A stretch of DNA of 64,000 nucleotides from Nemophila menziesii (lineage: Eukaryota; Streptophyta; Magnoliopsida; Boraginales; Hydrophyllaceae): contig JARWIR010000008.1 in assembly GCA_029959085.1 (NCBI GenBank), positions 14,680,001-14,744,000 of the forward strand, written 5' to 3'. The notes under the pieces are model-generated. The model saw only the letters and a list, made by a program, of their open reading frames with translations, was not told the origin of the DNA and searched no databases. The translations under genes and the position numbers were made by a program. How positions within the stretch are numbered: position 1 is the stretch's first letter; each line of letters starts with the position of its first letter. Below are positions 30,449 to 43,525 of the stretch, piece after piece.

Positions 30449-33400
30449 TCAGTTGTCATCCGTATTCATCTTCTTCAAAAATTCCATAGCTTTCCGTTTT
30501 CTTGTGTTTGTTGAATCCAACCCTTCCACAGCTGAACGAATGGCATGAAGAACCATTTTCTTTACCTGCCAAGTTAGAGTAAAGTTAAAATTCCATCTTA
30601 CTGAAAAGTATGCACTCAAAGGTTATCAAAAGAAATACAAAGTGTCTACCTCTAGTTTGTCCTCCTTAGCTTTGTGATTGCGGGGGAGAGTGCGGAATTC
30701 TTCAGTTAAACGAATGCACTCGTTAAGGTTTTCCGGTGATACAAAGTCAAGCGCTACTTTTATGCATGACTGTGAATGTAAAACACAAAGGAAAAGAGAT
30801 AAGAAAGTATAAATTGGAAAGGTGAAAGCACATGTATAGTCCATTGATTTTATAACTTACCTTTATATTTCTGACTTGATGAGGACAGCCTGCAGGTATA
30901 AACACTGCATCCCCTAATTTTTGAACAAATGTCCATGCCTCAATTCCTACCAATAGATCAATACATACAAGGAATCACTCACAAGAACTACTTTATTTGT
31001 TACGTTTATTAAAGAAAACTAACCATATTCTTCCTTGAGCCTGAGTTTGTGCTCAGTTGTCAAATAAAAAGTTTGGTCATGAATAGGGTGGGCAACCTGA
31101 AGCATAAGAACAAACATCATATCAGGATTTTATCATTATACAGATATATCTCAACATAAGGAAATGAAAGAATAAACAGGCGCAATAGATACCTGGTCCA
31201 GTGGAGAACAATGCATATGTCTGAACTCTTTATAGTGCTTGCGAAGATATTCCTCCAGTTTTGGAACATCTTCCCTCCTAAATATGTCCCAAACAGCACC
31301 ACCCTTGCTGTCATTTTCAACCTTTGCGATGGTACTTTCATCTTGAGAAGCACAAATTTTCTTTGATTTCAAGTTCTCAGATGATGAAATTTTTCCGATC
31401 CCTCTAAGTTCCCTTTTATCCTGTGCAGCATGCTTCTTTTTCAGCTCCTCTATTTTCATAAGGTCGTCAGAAGTCAAAGTTATTTCTTGGGTGTGCGTCA
31501 AAACATTCACCTGAGATACAAAAAAAGAAAGATATAATGACAAATCCTCTACGCATCTATTCAAGTAGTGCTTATTATATTATAGAGAGTAAGCAAACAA
31601 ACATACCGCATCGGACATGTCACAGTGTAGTTTTGTTACAGAATCTCCTCGCCCCAATTCCTGAGAGATCCCATAAGCGATATATGTCTTTGGTCCAAGG
31701 TCCGGTTTTAAGGAATCTTTAGGGAGTCTGATCGCAAGATTTAAACATCCATTGCTAGGATGTGTATACTGTTTGAATGGCAAGCTCCTGATAAACTCAG
31801 CGTTATGGCGAGGTAATCGCTCCTCAAATAAACTCGAGGGAGGCCAATCTTTCAGTTTCATATTCTTAGGCCATCCCTGAGAATCAAATCTTCCTTCCAA
31901 ATACCCCGTGAAAAATTGGCGAACATTTACATCTTCCTGTTTCACATACATAAAACAAACTTAAAAATTAGAATCATCCATAAAAGTAAGTTATAAATAA
32001 AGTAAAACTTTGGAGACTTACCTCACGCCAGTTTAAGCAGTTCAAAGCAGACACATCCAAAAGAGTCTCATGGTTAACACTTTTTATTTGGCGAAAAGCA
32101 CGCCACATTACCATTGGTTCCCAGCTCAACCCCCATGTATTTTTGAGTACATCACTAACAATCACAGGCTCTCCTTTGCACAAATGATACTGGAAATGCT
32201 CTAAATCCTCATTCTTAATGTCTGTAGCCGTTGGACAGTAAATGTTGTTGTCATTACCCTCCTCCCTTGAAGCTGCTTTACGCAAATTTGCAATCTCTTC
32301 CAAACAAGAACATGTTTGATCCGAAACTACTACCTCCTTGAGCTTATATCTCTTAAAAGCATCTTCTGCTTTTGCTAACAAATCAGAAACCCACTTCTCA
32401 CCTAGGAAGCACTTCAACTCTAGGGTTCCTTGACCACAGCCACCCAAACTCTTTGGAGCGCAAGGAATTGTACCATCTTCCTTCACTTCCCATTCTTCTT
32501 TGCGACCATGTGATTTAATTTCTTTGTGGTCGAGGCTAAGATTTTTAGCGGGGCCTCCATGAAGGTAATCTGACCCGTGATTTTTATAGGTCATGACCAC
32601 TTCTTCATCAGCTCCCTTTAAGCAGCCATAGCGAATCTCCCGGGAACACGTCAAACATAGGTCGTATTCGCAGATGGGGCAACTCCGATGATAATCTGCA
32701 ATTGAAGTCTGGCAATTATTGCTGCACAAGAAATGAAGCACAATTAATATCTTTCAAATATGAGCAAAAGAATACACACTAAATAAAAGTCCTCAAAATC
32801 TTACCAATAAACTCGCTCATCTGGATAGCAATGAGCAGTCGGCACCTTGATATCCGAAACTTGCACGCCTGCATAATATAAATATGTTAAGTAATTATAT
32901 GATGATATATACTTATATCAATTATTATAATAGCAATTTAAGTACCTCTAGTTTTAGCTTCCATATCCTTTTCCGCAATTTGTTCAGCGTCAAATTTCTT
33001 CAAGAAGGGCAGAAGCCGACACAGAATACTCTTGGAGTGGAGAACATTCTCATGATCACTAAGTTTGATACTTAGTTCCTTCTTGTTCTGCAAAAAAAAT
33101 CATACGTAATCATTAACAATACCGTTAATAGATAATAATAAATATATAAAGAGAGAGATAAATAAAAAAACAAACCTCAGCAGGGATCTCCATCCGTAAA
33201 CAAGACTTGCAATTGCAGTTATTTAAACACACAGGACACTTAAAAGCAAAGGCCTGTTCGGACATGCCTGGATACCATCTGGTCATGCAAGGTACACAGT
33301 AGCGCTTCCTCTTACAGTTAGTGCACCTTACAACTCTGCCGTTGTCATTCCTCTGGCATTGATGACACATGTTCGATATCAAAAATCCCTGCAAATAAAA

Positions 33401-33845
33401 ATAATTAATTACCTGGGCAATTTTCTTATATCAAGAATACCATACACTAAAATCAGAGAACCCTAATATAATAACATACTTCATACGCCTTAATATTAAA
33501 TATGCCTTAATATTAAATATAGAGAGATAATAAACCACCCAGGATCATTATTCGTTACCAACAACAATTGTAATTGAAAAACGATACTGCAGATAAAAAT
33601 TAGCGTACATCTTCGTCTTTAATTCCCTTGGAGTTAAATTTGGAGGTCGAGGATTTATTTTGTTTCTTAGTAATTCTGGATGATGGAGCAAAATCATTGT
33701 AGGTGGTGATCGGCTTCTTCTGTCTATTGCTCCGCCTAAGCTCCACCTCTCCACCGGTACTAATTTCATCCACTTGGGTTTTCCTCTTCTTTGATACATC
33801 TTCGGTACTTGAATTTCCGTCACCTTCGCATCTCTTTGACACCAT
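30449..33845 (-). CDS. JmjC-domain histone demethylase, KDM3/JMJ25 (IBM1)-like, 11 exons
   Basis: Eleven exons join with GT-AG borders into 2400 nt, 799 residues, without a stop: 33845-33609, 33388-33176, 33087-32946, 32868-32805, 32721-32022, 31936-31607, 31510-31193, 31096-31024, 30946-30861, 30769-30650, 30565-30449. Order: basic N-terminus ([12 protein letters not shown]; likely nuclear), a RING-like 4CXXC zinc finger ([18 protein letters not shown]...[15 protein letters not shown]) in exon 2, a second Cys cluster ([20 protein letters not shown]), then JmjC. Iron ligands His556 and Asp558 (KLHCDMSD) and His715 (GCPHQVRN) are present. The family removes methyl groups from H3K9 using Fe(II) and 2-oxoglutarate; substrate here is inferred. 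The start codon follows a TATA-like box at about 33880. A partial broken copy lies at 10540-11770. Surrounded by transposons, but no lesion seen. Confidence 0.93.
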
Positions 33846-33876
33846 AATTCCACAGTTAAATTGCTAGCTTGGGAAA

Positions 33877-33888
33877 AAATATATAGAG
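33877..33888 (-). promoter_or_regulatory. Possible TATA box of the JmjC gene
   Basis: Minus strand CTCTATATATTTTTTCC lies about 35 bp upstream of the start codon at 33845. If it is used, the 5' leader would be very short, so a promoter further upstream is equally possible. Confidence 0.35.
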
Positions 33889-34549
33889 AGATAGGGTTGG
33901 AATGCAGGGTGATCAGACTATGTAAATACTTCGATAGTGTTGTTTTGAATGACGGCGGAAGTAAAAGGAGGTATAGGGAAGGGTTTTCCAATTCGTCCAA
34001 GCCCGCTCTTTTTTATTTCTGTATATTTTCAAAGTACAAAGTCCCGCCGACAAACCTCTTTATAGATTTCGTGGGCTTACCTGACAACGACCCAGCCATT
34101 GATTGGGCCGTTGAGCGGTGTTCTAGAATGTTGGGTTTCTCACGACATGAGCGTACTTTAATTTATTTTTTTAAAAAGCATTGATAAACAACACCTAAAA
34201 TACTGTCATTGCAATGCATGGTGGTTTTTTGTTGTTTAAAAGAAGGAAAATTCATGTGTTTTGTTATTATTATCAATGACCATGATATGAATATTGGACC
34301 ATCCTATATTGGATGGAAGTATTACCCTTAAAAGAATAAGGATGCTGTCTTTCAACTTTCAAGTTTATATTTATATTTAAATATAGTTTTAATATATTAT
34401 AAGTATACCTTAAATAATTCTTATGAAATATATTGGTAAAAAAAATTCAAATAATAGACAAAAGTTTTCAATTGAATTGTATATATTTGCCTTTTCAACA
34501 CACATGAATGTAGTATAAATTAATAAAAATATAGGAATTTAATATCTTA

Positions 34550-35343
34550 TATACTATCTTTCTATACTATAAGAAGGTTAATTATAAAAAAATATTTTTA
34601 TATTAGGACATATAGTAAAATATTATACCTGATATAAACGTCATTTTTGTTTGAAATAGCACAGTCAACGATCTTTTCCTTGAGATTATATAATTTCGGT
34701 ATCGAATAAGTTACCTACAAACCGTATCAAACTGGTTAAATATGTATTTTATCGAATAATTATGCATCAATATTCAAATTGGTTAAATATGTATTTTGTG
34801 CAAATACACATACATATATTACTAAATATAATACAATAAAAAGGATTGAAAGGAAAATGTACTACATTAGAAGTGAGATCAAATTGATTCTACAACTTAC
34901 AAAATGATTAAGTTACATAATGCATAAAACTTAATCACTGAACTTGATATATACATATATGGTGATACATATCAAATTTAATCAACTAGAACTTTAATCG
35001 AAAGCAATTCATATATGATGAGAATTAGTAATATTTTAAGATGCTTACCATCAAGATTAATTTTAAAAATTCATTACATAACTCGAAAGAGATAAAAAAA
35101 ATTATATTTATTTGTAAGCAGTATAGATCGATGTTGCTGTATATTGTAGAAGATTTAGATGTTAAAATTATAGAGATGAAAAAATAAAGATAGACTAGAG
35201 ACGGCGCTTTGAAGAAGAGAAATATAAAGGAATGAGAGAGTAAGGCGAGGGTTACAAAGAAAAATAAAGAGAGAAAAAGAAAAAGAAAGAATGTGTAAAA
35301 AAGTATAAGTTAGAGAAAATTTTAATAGTTTCATCTAAATAAA

Positions 35344-35417
<74 letters not shown>

Positions 35418-35690
35418 TATAGTTATAAATTCAATGACAAAGTAATTTTTTTACAAAATGTCCAAAAAAAAAAAAGTAATTTTTTTACAAAACATAAAGT
35501 GATGTCGGCGTGGTCGAGTCTTACATAGTTGATGGTTAACTATAAGATTACTCGTTAATAATTCTTGACTATGATAATATTGGATATTGACGCAAGAAGA
35601 GGATTTCACCTAATTCTGTTGAAAAATAGTATTTGGCCAAAAAAAATTCTATGGGTCAATGAGTAAATTTTTCGCACCTAATCACTCAAA
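34550..35690 (-). repeat. Dispersed repeat block B
   Basis: Same orientation as block A and clearly homologous to 12530-13930 (for example TTCCTTGAGATTATATAATT at 34677 and in A, and GAGAGTAAGGCGAGGGTTAC near 35240). Reverse-complement matches lie in blocks C and D. It lacks the GAGTAATG and AAGTAA MITEs, so it gives empty sites for both. It lies to the right of the intact JmjC gene, as block A lies to the right of the JmjC pseudogene. Confidence 0.78.
35349..35413. repeat. (TA)n microsatellite
   Basis: About 32 TA units in block B, at the position where C (41008-41062) also has a TA run. Confidence 0.9.
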
Positions 35691-36173
35691 AGCTTATCGA
35701 GGAGGCGTGGCGTCGCAAAGTTTACACGTTAGTAAATTCTATGGGTCAATTAGTTTTTCTTTTTTTATTTGGTTATTAATTATTTATATATTCTTTTTTT
35801 AATACATTAACCACGAAATGTTAGAGACGGATTTGTCATCAATATTATTTTTTAATTTTTTTATTTCGCCGTAAATGACTATTTATTTATTTATTTTATA
35901 TGTTAGCGAAGACACCATTGTCGTCGCTATCATTAATATTTTTTTTTTTAAGAAACTCATTTTTTTGTCAATTTGTTTGGATTTTAATTTTTGTTTTTAT
36001 TTTAAATATAATGCAAAATTCACAAATAAATAAAATCCAAAAATAGATAGAAAATACGATCATTTGATAATAAAAATCCAAAAATAAAGTCAAACATAGT
36101 CAAAGCAAAAGTCAAACATAAGTAAAAAACGTAAAGTCAAATATTACAAACCAACGCAATAAAATAAACATAA

Positions 36174-37774
36174 TCAATCATCACTCAAATGTTCGTCTTC
36201 ATCTTCTCTCTCTTCGTCTCTTCTCTCCTCAACGGTGGGCCCGGATACGCTGATCGGTGGAAGTCCATGGGCGATTCTCATGCCATTTAACGCTTCGAGG
36301 AGCGTGTCCGCCATGCTCGGGGGCTGACTCGGCCGACTAGAAGAAGTTGTGGGCCCGGTTGATGCGAAGGCTGGATCCGGTATAGGTTCAAGTCCTTGAG
36401 CCACGCAAAGCTCGTTCATTCCAGCCAGAATCGCCTTGAGAAGCTCCTTGTTCTGCCTATCCGGCTGTGTAGGAGTCCTGGCTTTTTTCCGGACCGGACC
36501 AATGGTGGGCACCTAGTATTTTGTCTTGGGTGGGGCCAGGACCTCCATGATAGTCTCGAGCATGGCATCCATCTGCTCCTGGACAGAAACTTCAGCTCCC
36601 TCCGCTCCGGCCTCCACAACCTTCTTCTTCATCTTCTCCGGAAGAACACCCTGTAATTAGATTTCAATTTAAAATTAAATTAGATTAATAAAAAAGAAAA
36701 GTTAAAAAAAAATAATTTAAAGCAATTTAAAAAAAACTTACACTAGCTTTCTGCAAACGCTCGTCACGCCAGCTATCTGTAGCTGCATCGTAAGACAGGT
36801 GATCGAAATAGCCGCTTAAAGGAGGAAGCTCCATCTCCTCCTGGGTATCATCATCGAAAAAAGTCAACAGCTCTTTCGTCACCGTCTTCAACTTCCCTGG
36901 ACAGTATACAATAACAAATATTAATTAGTTAAAAATTAAATTAAAAAAATAGTATATTAATTTTTTATTATTATAAATTATACCTCTATAATCACCTCCC
37001 GAGTCTGGGATAAGTTCCTAGACCGCGTCTTGCTCGGAACTGTCTGCAACTCTCAATTTTTCTTATTAATCTCAGCCTGACTCTGTTACAATTAATAAAT
37101 AAATAGTTATAAAATTAATAAATAAAGACGTATAAAATAATTAATAAATTATTATTTTCTACCTGTACGTTCTCATCATCCCACATCTTCTTCGCCAACT
37201 CCAAATACTCCGGTAGAACATCTGGTGGTGCAGTATTCGTCAGGTAGTAGTCGTTTTTCAAATCCAACTTCCATCGCCTGTAGGCCGTAGATGTCATCGT
37301 GGTCAACCTCTTAATAATCTCCTCCCAATCGTCTCGCTGCCTCCACTCCTCTAAATCAAAAAAATCGTGAAGTCGCTACATAATAACCCCTTTATTATGG
37401 CCGGGGACATTTATCCATCCTTTGTAGCAAGGAGGCACGACTTCTCGAACTTCCCACCACCTGACCCACGTGTTTGTTGTATTGCCCTACGAAGTTCCAC
37501 GTGCCGTCGATAATCGAAAAGTCAACTAGAATGGGCCAGCCCACTTTTTTTAATGTCTCCTGGGCTGTTCTGATAGACGTGGCAGCTTTAGGGCGTTTTC
37601 TTTTACGTTCATCTATTTTATTGAAAATATTTATTAATTATATATTTGTCTTAATTGAAATTATATTAATTGAATTTTTTATTACACGATAGTTGGGCAC
37701 AATCGGCCATAGGACGGTTAGGATCCCTCGGGGGATCGTTACCCATCTCGTCTCCGTCGTGTCCACGACCAACC
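36174..37774 (-). pseudogene. CACTA second gene (tnpA-like, plant transposase family), decayed
   Basis: The coding region starts after an acceptor at ATGGTTGGTCGTGGACACGA (37774). Pieces in order: GWPILVDFSIIDGTWNFVGQ, YKGWINVPGHNKGVIM, EEWRQRDDWEEIIKRL, AYRRWKLDLKNDYYLT, LPPLSGYFDHLSYDAATDSW, then a C-terminal low-complexity tail (36512-36174) ending EDEDEHLSDD. Order and spacing fit the plant En/Spm transposase_24-type protein that binds subterminal repeats. Stops (for example near 36515 and 37385) and frame changes interrupt it. The upstream intron (37800-38750) is filled with an AT-rich tandem repeat. Confidence 0.6.
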
Positions 37775-37839
37775 ATCTATATTTTAAAGGAATATTTACT
37801 AATTAGTCATTTACTATTTTTTTCATAAAATTTAATTAA

Positions 37840-38345
37840 ACTGCAAATAGGTCCTTATTTTTTAAAAAATTTCTATTTTAGTCCTTATAAAATATTATTG
37901 ATAAAATTGCAAATAAGTCCTTATTTTTTAAAAAAAAATTGTATTTTAGTCTTTTTAAAATTGCAAATAAGTCCTTATATTTTAAAAAAATTCTATTTTA
38001 GTCCTTAAACTATTTTATTTACAAAATTGCAAATAGGTTCTATTTTTTTTAAAATTGAATTTTAGTCCTTATAAAATTGCAAATAGGTCCTTATTTTTTT
38101 TTAAATACTATTTTAGTCCTTAAACTATTTTATTTACAAAATTGCAAGTAGGTCATTATATTTTTTTTAAATTGCATTTTAGTCCTTATGAATGTGCAAA
38201 TAGGTCCTAATTTTTTAAAAAATTGCATTTTAGTCCTTAACTATTTTATTTATAAAATTGCAAATAGGTCCTTATTTTATAAAATTGCATTTTAGTCCTT
38301 AACAATTCCAAATAATTTAAGATATTGCAAATAGGTCCCTATATC
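37840..38345. repeat. AT-rich tandem repeat in CACTA intron
   Basis: Diverged repeats of AAATTGCAAATAGGTCCTTA ... TTTTAGTCCTTA, with variable spacing (roughly 45-100 bp), at least seven occurrences. Confidence 0.8.
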
Positions 38346-39274
38346 TTAAAACACAATTAAGTTACAATATCACAATTTTACAAATTGCACAAAAGATCTC
38401 TATATATATTTAAATATCCAAAAATCACAACAAAACCCTAATTTTAGCTAATTTTAAACAAAGTCCAATTACAAGTTGTTTTTTAACACAAAAAAAATCT
38501 TTAACATCCCAGAATAACATACAAAAAATTCGGATTTAATTAAAACATATATACAATCATGAATTTTTTTCAACCCAAAATTAAATAAAAATTGCGATTT
38601 TGATCCGGAAATTGGAACTTGTACGTGGAAATGGTGTAGATTTCGTCCATGAATCCATGCCAAGAAGAATGAATCATACAAAAAAAACACAAGAAAAGAT
38701 ATTAGAAATTAAAAATGAAAAATTAAAAAGTAGTGATTAGAATGTGTTATTGGATTGAAATCATTACCTTGATGCTGGATTTGGTGGAATAATGCCTCGG
38801 AAAAGCTTTGCTATGGCGGAAATGACAATTTTTGGAGTGATTTGTGCTGTTGTTATGGCTGAAATGAAGCTCGGTTAGGGCTTTATAGAATAATTAATTA
38901 GCGTGTCGTCGCTAATCAAGGGTATTTCGTCGCTAAGTGGGACACGTGGCGAGCTCCGTACCCACGATCTTTGCGTGTCAAAAATTAGCGACGACGCGTC
39001 GTCGCAAAAAAGTGGAAATTCGTCGCTAATTTTCGAGAGCGGGAAAGTTGACCGCCCAAGCTGACCAATTGAACTTTTTATTATTTATTAGCGACGAGTT
39101 AATGGTTGAATGTCGGCGCAAAATATTATCGACGACATTCATCCTTTGAATTTCGTCGCTAAATGCTTGAATGTCGTCGCTATTTTTTTTACATATTTCT
39201 TTTTTATTTCTTTTTCTTGCTTTCTTTTTTATTTCTATTTTTTTCCTTTTCCTTTCTTTCTTATTTCTTTCTTA

Positions 39275-39590
39275 GTGTTCGGGGTGTTTAGTCAACTATT
39301 TGAGTTAAACTTGATTGTTCGGTGTGTTTAGTCAACTATTTGAGTCAAAATTGAGTGTTCGGGGTGTTTACTCAACTATTTGAGTCAAACTTTAGAGTTC
39401 AGGGTATTTAGTCAACTATTTGAGTCACTTGAGTGTTCGGGGTGTTAAGTCAACTAGTTCAGTCAAACTTGAGTGTTCGGGGTGTTTGGTCAACTATTTG
39501 AGTCAAACCTGAGTGTTCGGGGTGTTTAGTCAACTATTTGAGTCAAACTTGAGTGTTTGGGGGTGTTTAGTCAACTATCTGAGTCAAAAT
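39275..39590. repeat. 40-bp minisatellite, about 8 copies
   Basis: The unit GAGTGTTCGGGGTGTTTAGT + CAACTATTTGAGTCAAACTT is repeated about eight times with scattered substitutions and small indels. It lies in the spacer between the two CACTA genes. There is no interspersed unique spacer, so it is not CRISPR-like. Confidence 0.92.
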
Positions 39591-39659
39591 AAACTCAAAT
39601 TCAAATTCAACTCCAAAAACCAACAAAATGTTTTAAGACATATAAACCAAAAAAAATAA

Positions 39660-40400
39660 AATTCTCCTAATCAGTTTCATATCCACTAATATCTATGGGT
39701 TCATCATCGCTATCAGCCTCTATAGGTTCTTCTTCATCCCCATATTCTTCCCACGTGTCATCATGAATTTCCTCGTTCTCATCAATAACCATATCAAAAG
39801 CCAAATTAATACGAAAATGAGATGGGTCAATCTCGATCTCCTCAGTGGATGCCAAAGGTATGCTGATGCTCTCATTCCCAGTAGCGATTCATAACCCCAT
39901 AACTCAGGACTCCATTTGTGTCGATCGTTTATTTCCCAATCGGCTTTCTAGCCTTTCATTGATTTCTTTGAATTAATCGCGTCAATGTAAAACACTTTCT
40001 TGGCCTGCGATGCTAAAATGTATGGTTCGTCGGCCCACTCAAAGTTTGATGTGTTGATAAAGGTTACCCCATGTTTTGTCCTCAAATCAGACTTTTTGTA
40101 CCACTTACAGACAAATAACACAACCGAGCACCCTCCAGTGTACATAACCTCCAAGATTTTGATTAATTAACCGTAATAGGGTTTTTCCTCGTACATGGTA
40201 CAAACTCCGTAATCCAGCCTCACTCTTTTTTCTCCTTTGGACTTATACCCACTTGACACCGTTCACCACACATGAATCATATTTATGCATCGCAACAAAA
40301 TACATGTTTGCCAAGGACACCATCTCGGGGGTAGCTAATGCATCGCCACGTGAATTCATTCCATGAATCTGTTATACAAAAATAATATTTAATACTTTGA
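39660..40400 (-). pseudogene. CACTA transposase tail (DUF4216 region), decayed
   Basis: The minus strand reads HGMNSRGDALATPEMVSLAN, VAMHKYDSCVVNGVKWV, GGCSVVLFVCKWYKKSD, WADEPYILASQAKKVFYIDA, then WSPELWGYESL and the acidic tail of the 39855-39667 ORF (MASTEEIEIDPSHFRINLAF...). This is the DUF4216 region found at the C-terminal side of plant CACTA tnp2 transposases. Frame breaks occur (for example at the TAA near 40165). It parallels 54580-55515 in the other copy. Confidence 0.7.
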
Positions 40401-40480
40401 TAATAAATAGATAATAATTAAACCAATGCCTAAAGTTACGTACCTTTTCCATAAACCATTCGTTAAACCAATGCAAATCT

Positions 40481-40998
40481 ACTTGATTTTATTTAGCCTA
40501 ACAACCGAGCAAGTAATATGGCGTCATTCACAAATATGCTAAAATTATCCACAAAGGAGGACTTAGGGGAGTATCTAGAAATACCTAGTATGGGTGATAT
40601 ATCCAAACTGAGTAGGTTGGCATTACTATTAGATTTTATGCCCAAACCTTTCAGAATAAGGATAAATAAGACTTGTTAGGGGAATTGGTGTGGAAAATTT
40701 ACTGGGTGACCCATATACTAATATTTTTACCAAATACTGTTTTTCAACAGAATTAGGTTAGATCTTCTTTTTGCGTCAATATCCAATATCATGGTAGTCT
40801 AGAATTGTTAACGCGTAATCTTATAGTTGTGCAGACTCGAACCTAGGTTCAAAAAAAATTAATAAGTGGGGCCAGACTCAATCCTGGCCACCACTTATGT
40901 TTAGCCAGATTAAATCCTGGCCACCACTTATGTTTAGCCATATTTAATCCTAACCACCACTTATGTGGGTAAATCTGGACCGTAGAAAAAACTCTGAA

Positions 40999-41063
<65 letters not shown>

Positions 41064-42265
41064 CTACTATGTTTATCCCTTAATTTGTATAAAATCTTTT
41101 TTATTTAGATGAAACTATAGAAACTTCTCCTTACATATACTTATTTACACATTCTTTCTTTCTCTTTTTCTCTCTTTTATTTTCTTTGTAACCCTACTCT
41201 CTCATTCCTTTAAATATCTCTTTTTTAAACTGCCGTCTCTAGTCTATCTTTGTTTTTTCATCGCTATATTTCTAACATCTAAATCTCCTACAATATACAG
41301 TAATATCGATCTGCGTACCAATAATCATAATTTTTTATCTCTTGCAAGTTATGTAATTGATTTTCAAAATAGATCTTGATGTGGTAAGTATCATAGAATA
41401 TTAGTAATTCTCCTCATATATGAATTGCTTCTGATATGAAGTTCTAACTGAATAATTTCGATATGTATCACCATATATGTATATTTCAAATTTAGTGATT
41501 AACTTTAAGCATTTTCTAACTTAATTATTTTGTAAGTTGTAGAATAAATTTGTTCTCGCTTCTAATGTGATAAATTTTCTTTTTAATCCTTTTTATTGGT
41601 ATAATATCTAATAATTTATGTATGTTTATTTACACAAATGAAGTTGATTGACTTTCTTGTTTAATTGTATAATTGTTGAATATTTTTGGTTCATATGATT
41701 CATAAAATAAATATTTTATTTCATATTTATTTTATATGCATATAAGATTTAATGTTGCTCATATGTATATTTAATTTATAAAAAGTAAGGTTATACATTA
41801 CCCTCATACTACCCCTTTATATGGTATGATTTGACTAGAAATTAATTAATTTGCAATCAAATGACGCCAAATAAATGGGGTGGTATGAAGGTTGCATGTA
41901 AGGAGTGATATATAAAATTACTTATTTATAGAAAAAGAAAAATAAATATTGATGCATAATTATTCAACAAAAAATACATTTAACCAGTTTGATATGGTGT
42001 GTAGGTAATTTATTCTATACCGAAATTATATAGTCTCAAGGAAGAGATCATTGGTCATGCCATTTCAAACAAAAAATGACATTTTATATCAGGTATAACA
42101 CTTTACTATATGCCATAATATAATTTTTTTTATATAATTTACCTTCCTATGGTATAGAAAGATGGCATATAAGATATAACCTTCCTATATTCGAAACCCA
42201 TGGTTATGGACCCGGACCCATTAGTATGAAACATTTTCACTTTTCTATTTTCTTTCAATAGTTTG
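40481..42265 (+). repeat. Dispersed repeat block C
   Basis: Collinear with block D (59743-60360 and then 62340-63717) but without the TTAAGG array, and inverted relative to A and B. It joins the CACTA remnant at 40480. It contains repeats of GGCCAGACTCAATCCTGGCC type at 40865-40985, a TA run at 41008-41062, and the AAGTAA MITE at 41783-41923. C and D stay similar to about ATAGTTTGACC (42264 and 63717), further than A does. Confidence 0.8.
41783..41923. mobile_element. MITE, AAGTAA family (copy in block C)
   Basis: AAGTAAGGTTATACATTACC ... GGAGTGATATATAAAATTACTT; the two ends and inner halves pair. Same site as in blocks A and D. Confidence 0.7.
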
Positions 42266-43201
42266 ACCAATTTTCCTTCCTATATTCGAACCCATGTCTA
42301 GCTTTCTATAGTTCGTTAAGTAGTGATCAATAAGATTATTCTCTCGTTGGTTAGCAGTATTTGGGCAATTCTTTGAGAGTCTCATAAAATTCCATTGCTC
42401 CATTCATTGAATATTATTGTCCTAAGTAGAGTTTGAGTTTACAATGTTCTTAATGCGAAATAACTACCCAATCATATTTATAGGAACCTTTATCTTCCTA
42501 ATTCTCTATGGAAGGTCAAGGATGTTAAACTTGTTTCTTGATTAGAGGGAATATTGTGCCCCATCTTGTTACCAATCTTTTGTGTTTCCGGAAAGGCCAA
42601 ACTATACCAATAGTTAATCAGTTAGTAGGTGTGATGTAATTAGTTATTCCATGACATCTTTATCAGTTAATGTATCTATGCATGTGTAAACATCTATAAG
42701 CAGAGCAAATTAATGTATTCATATTAAAACACTTAGTTTTCCAAAACTAAAATTCATTCCATAAAGGTGATCTGTTATATCAGTTTATTCTCTATTTTTA
42801 ATGGTTTTTATTGATATAAATACTTTTCAAATTTTAGGGTGTAAGAATGTTCATTTTTCCTTCATAATTGTGTGTATGATTGCTCGTAGTTGTTGGGCTT
42901 ATACCCATAGATCTTTACAATGACGTATTGATGTATAATTTTAAGCATGTTACATAATAGATGAATGAGAAATTGAGAGTATATTATTTAATGTATGAGT
43001 GTGCTCTCTAGTTATGTATGTAAGTATATGATAATGCATATAAGTTGAAAGATAGGATCATGGTCAATATATAGTTAAAACAATCAATGTTATGGAGTTG
43101 GCCATTTAATTGAGTTCAATATCAAGTACTTGCAATAGATAAAGGATTATATAAAATATTTAGAGTAGAATTATTTTAGAGTAATAAATATTATATAATA
43201 T

Positions 43202-43290
<89 letters not shown>

Positions 43291-43525
43291 GTAACATAAT
43301 AATTTTTATGAGATCACCGTTCCGGTATTAGAGATTTTTAGCGTTGTCAAATCTTTGTACAAAAACGTCCTATGCAATATAGTTGTGCATTTATTTTGTT
43401 TAAAATGTTTATCTTATATTTGTTTCTTTTTGGCTTGTTGAATGGGAGTATGTAGAATAAAACCTATTTTGATTATAAAATACTAAAACACTACTTAATA
43501 TTTGATGTTTTGATAGAAGTAGATC
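42266..43525. other. Gene-less AT-rich stretch
   Basis: No gene recognised. It contains an (AT)n run of about 40 units at 43207-43287. Confidence 0.6.

Larger units (their letters stand above)
35740..40480 (-). mobile_element. CACTA (En/Spm) remnant, TCGTCGCTA family, copy 1
   Basis: Minus-strand order: end of the tnp2-like transposase gene (40400-39660), an intergenic part with TCGTCGCTAA/TTAGCGACGA motifs (39195-38890) and a 40-bp tandem array, the leader and intron of a second gene (38880-37790), and a tnpA-like coding region (37774-36174), then more such motifs to about 35740. It is the same family as 50751-56790 (shared peptide ending DDEPIDISGYETD against DDELIDISEYETD). The 5' part is missing, replaced at 40480 by block C. 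No intact CACTA terminus is seen at either end, so boundaries are approximate. Confidence 0.78.

Noticed and set aside
39275..39590. CRISPR-like array
   Set aside because: Units are head-to-tail with no unique spacers, and the context is a plant CACTA element.
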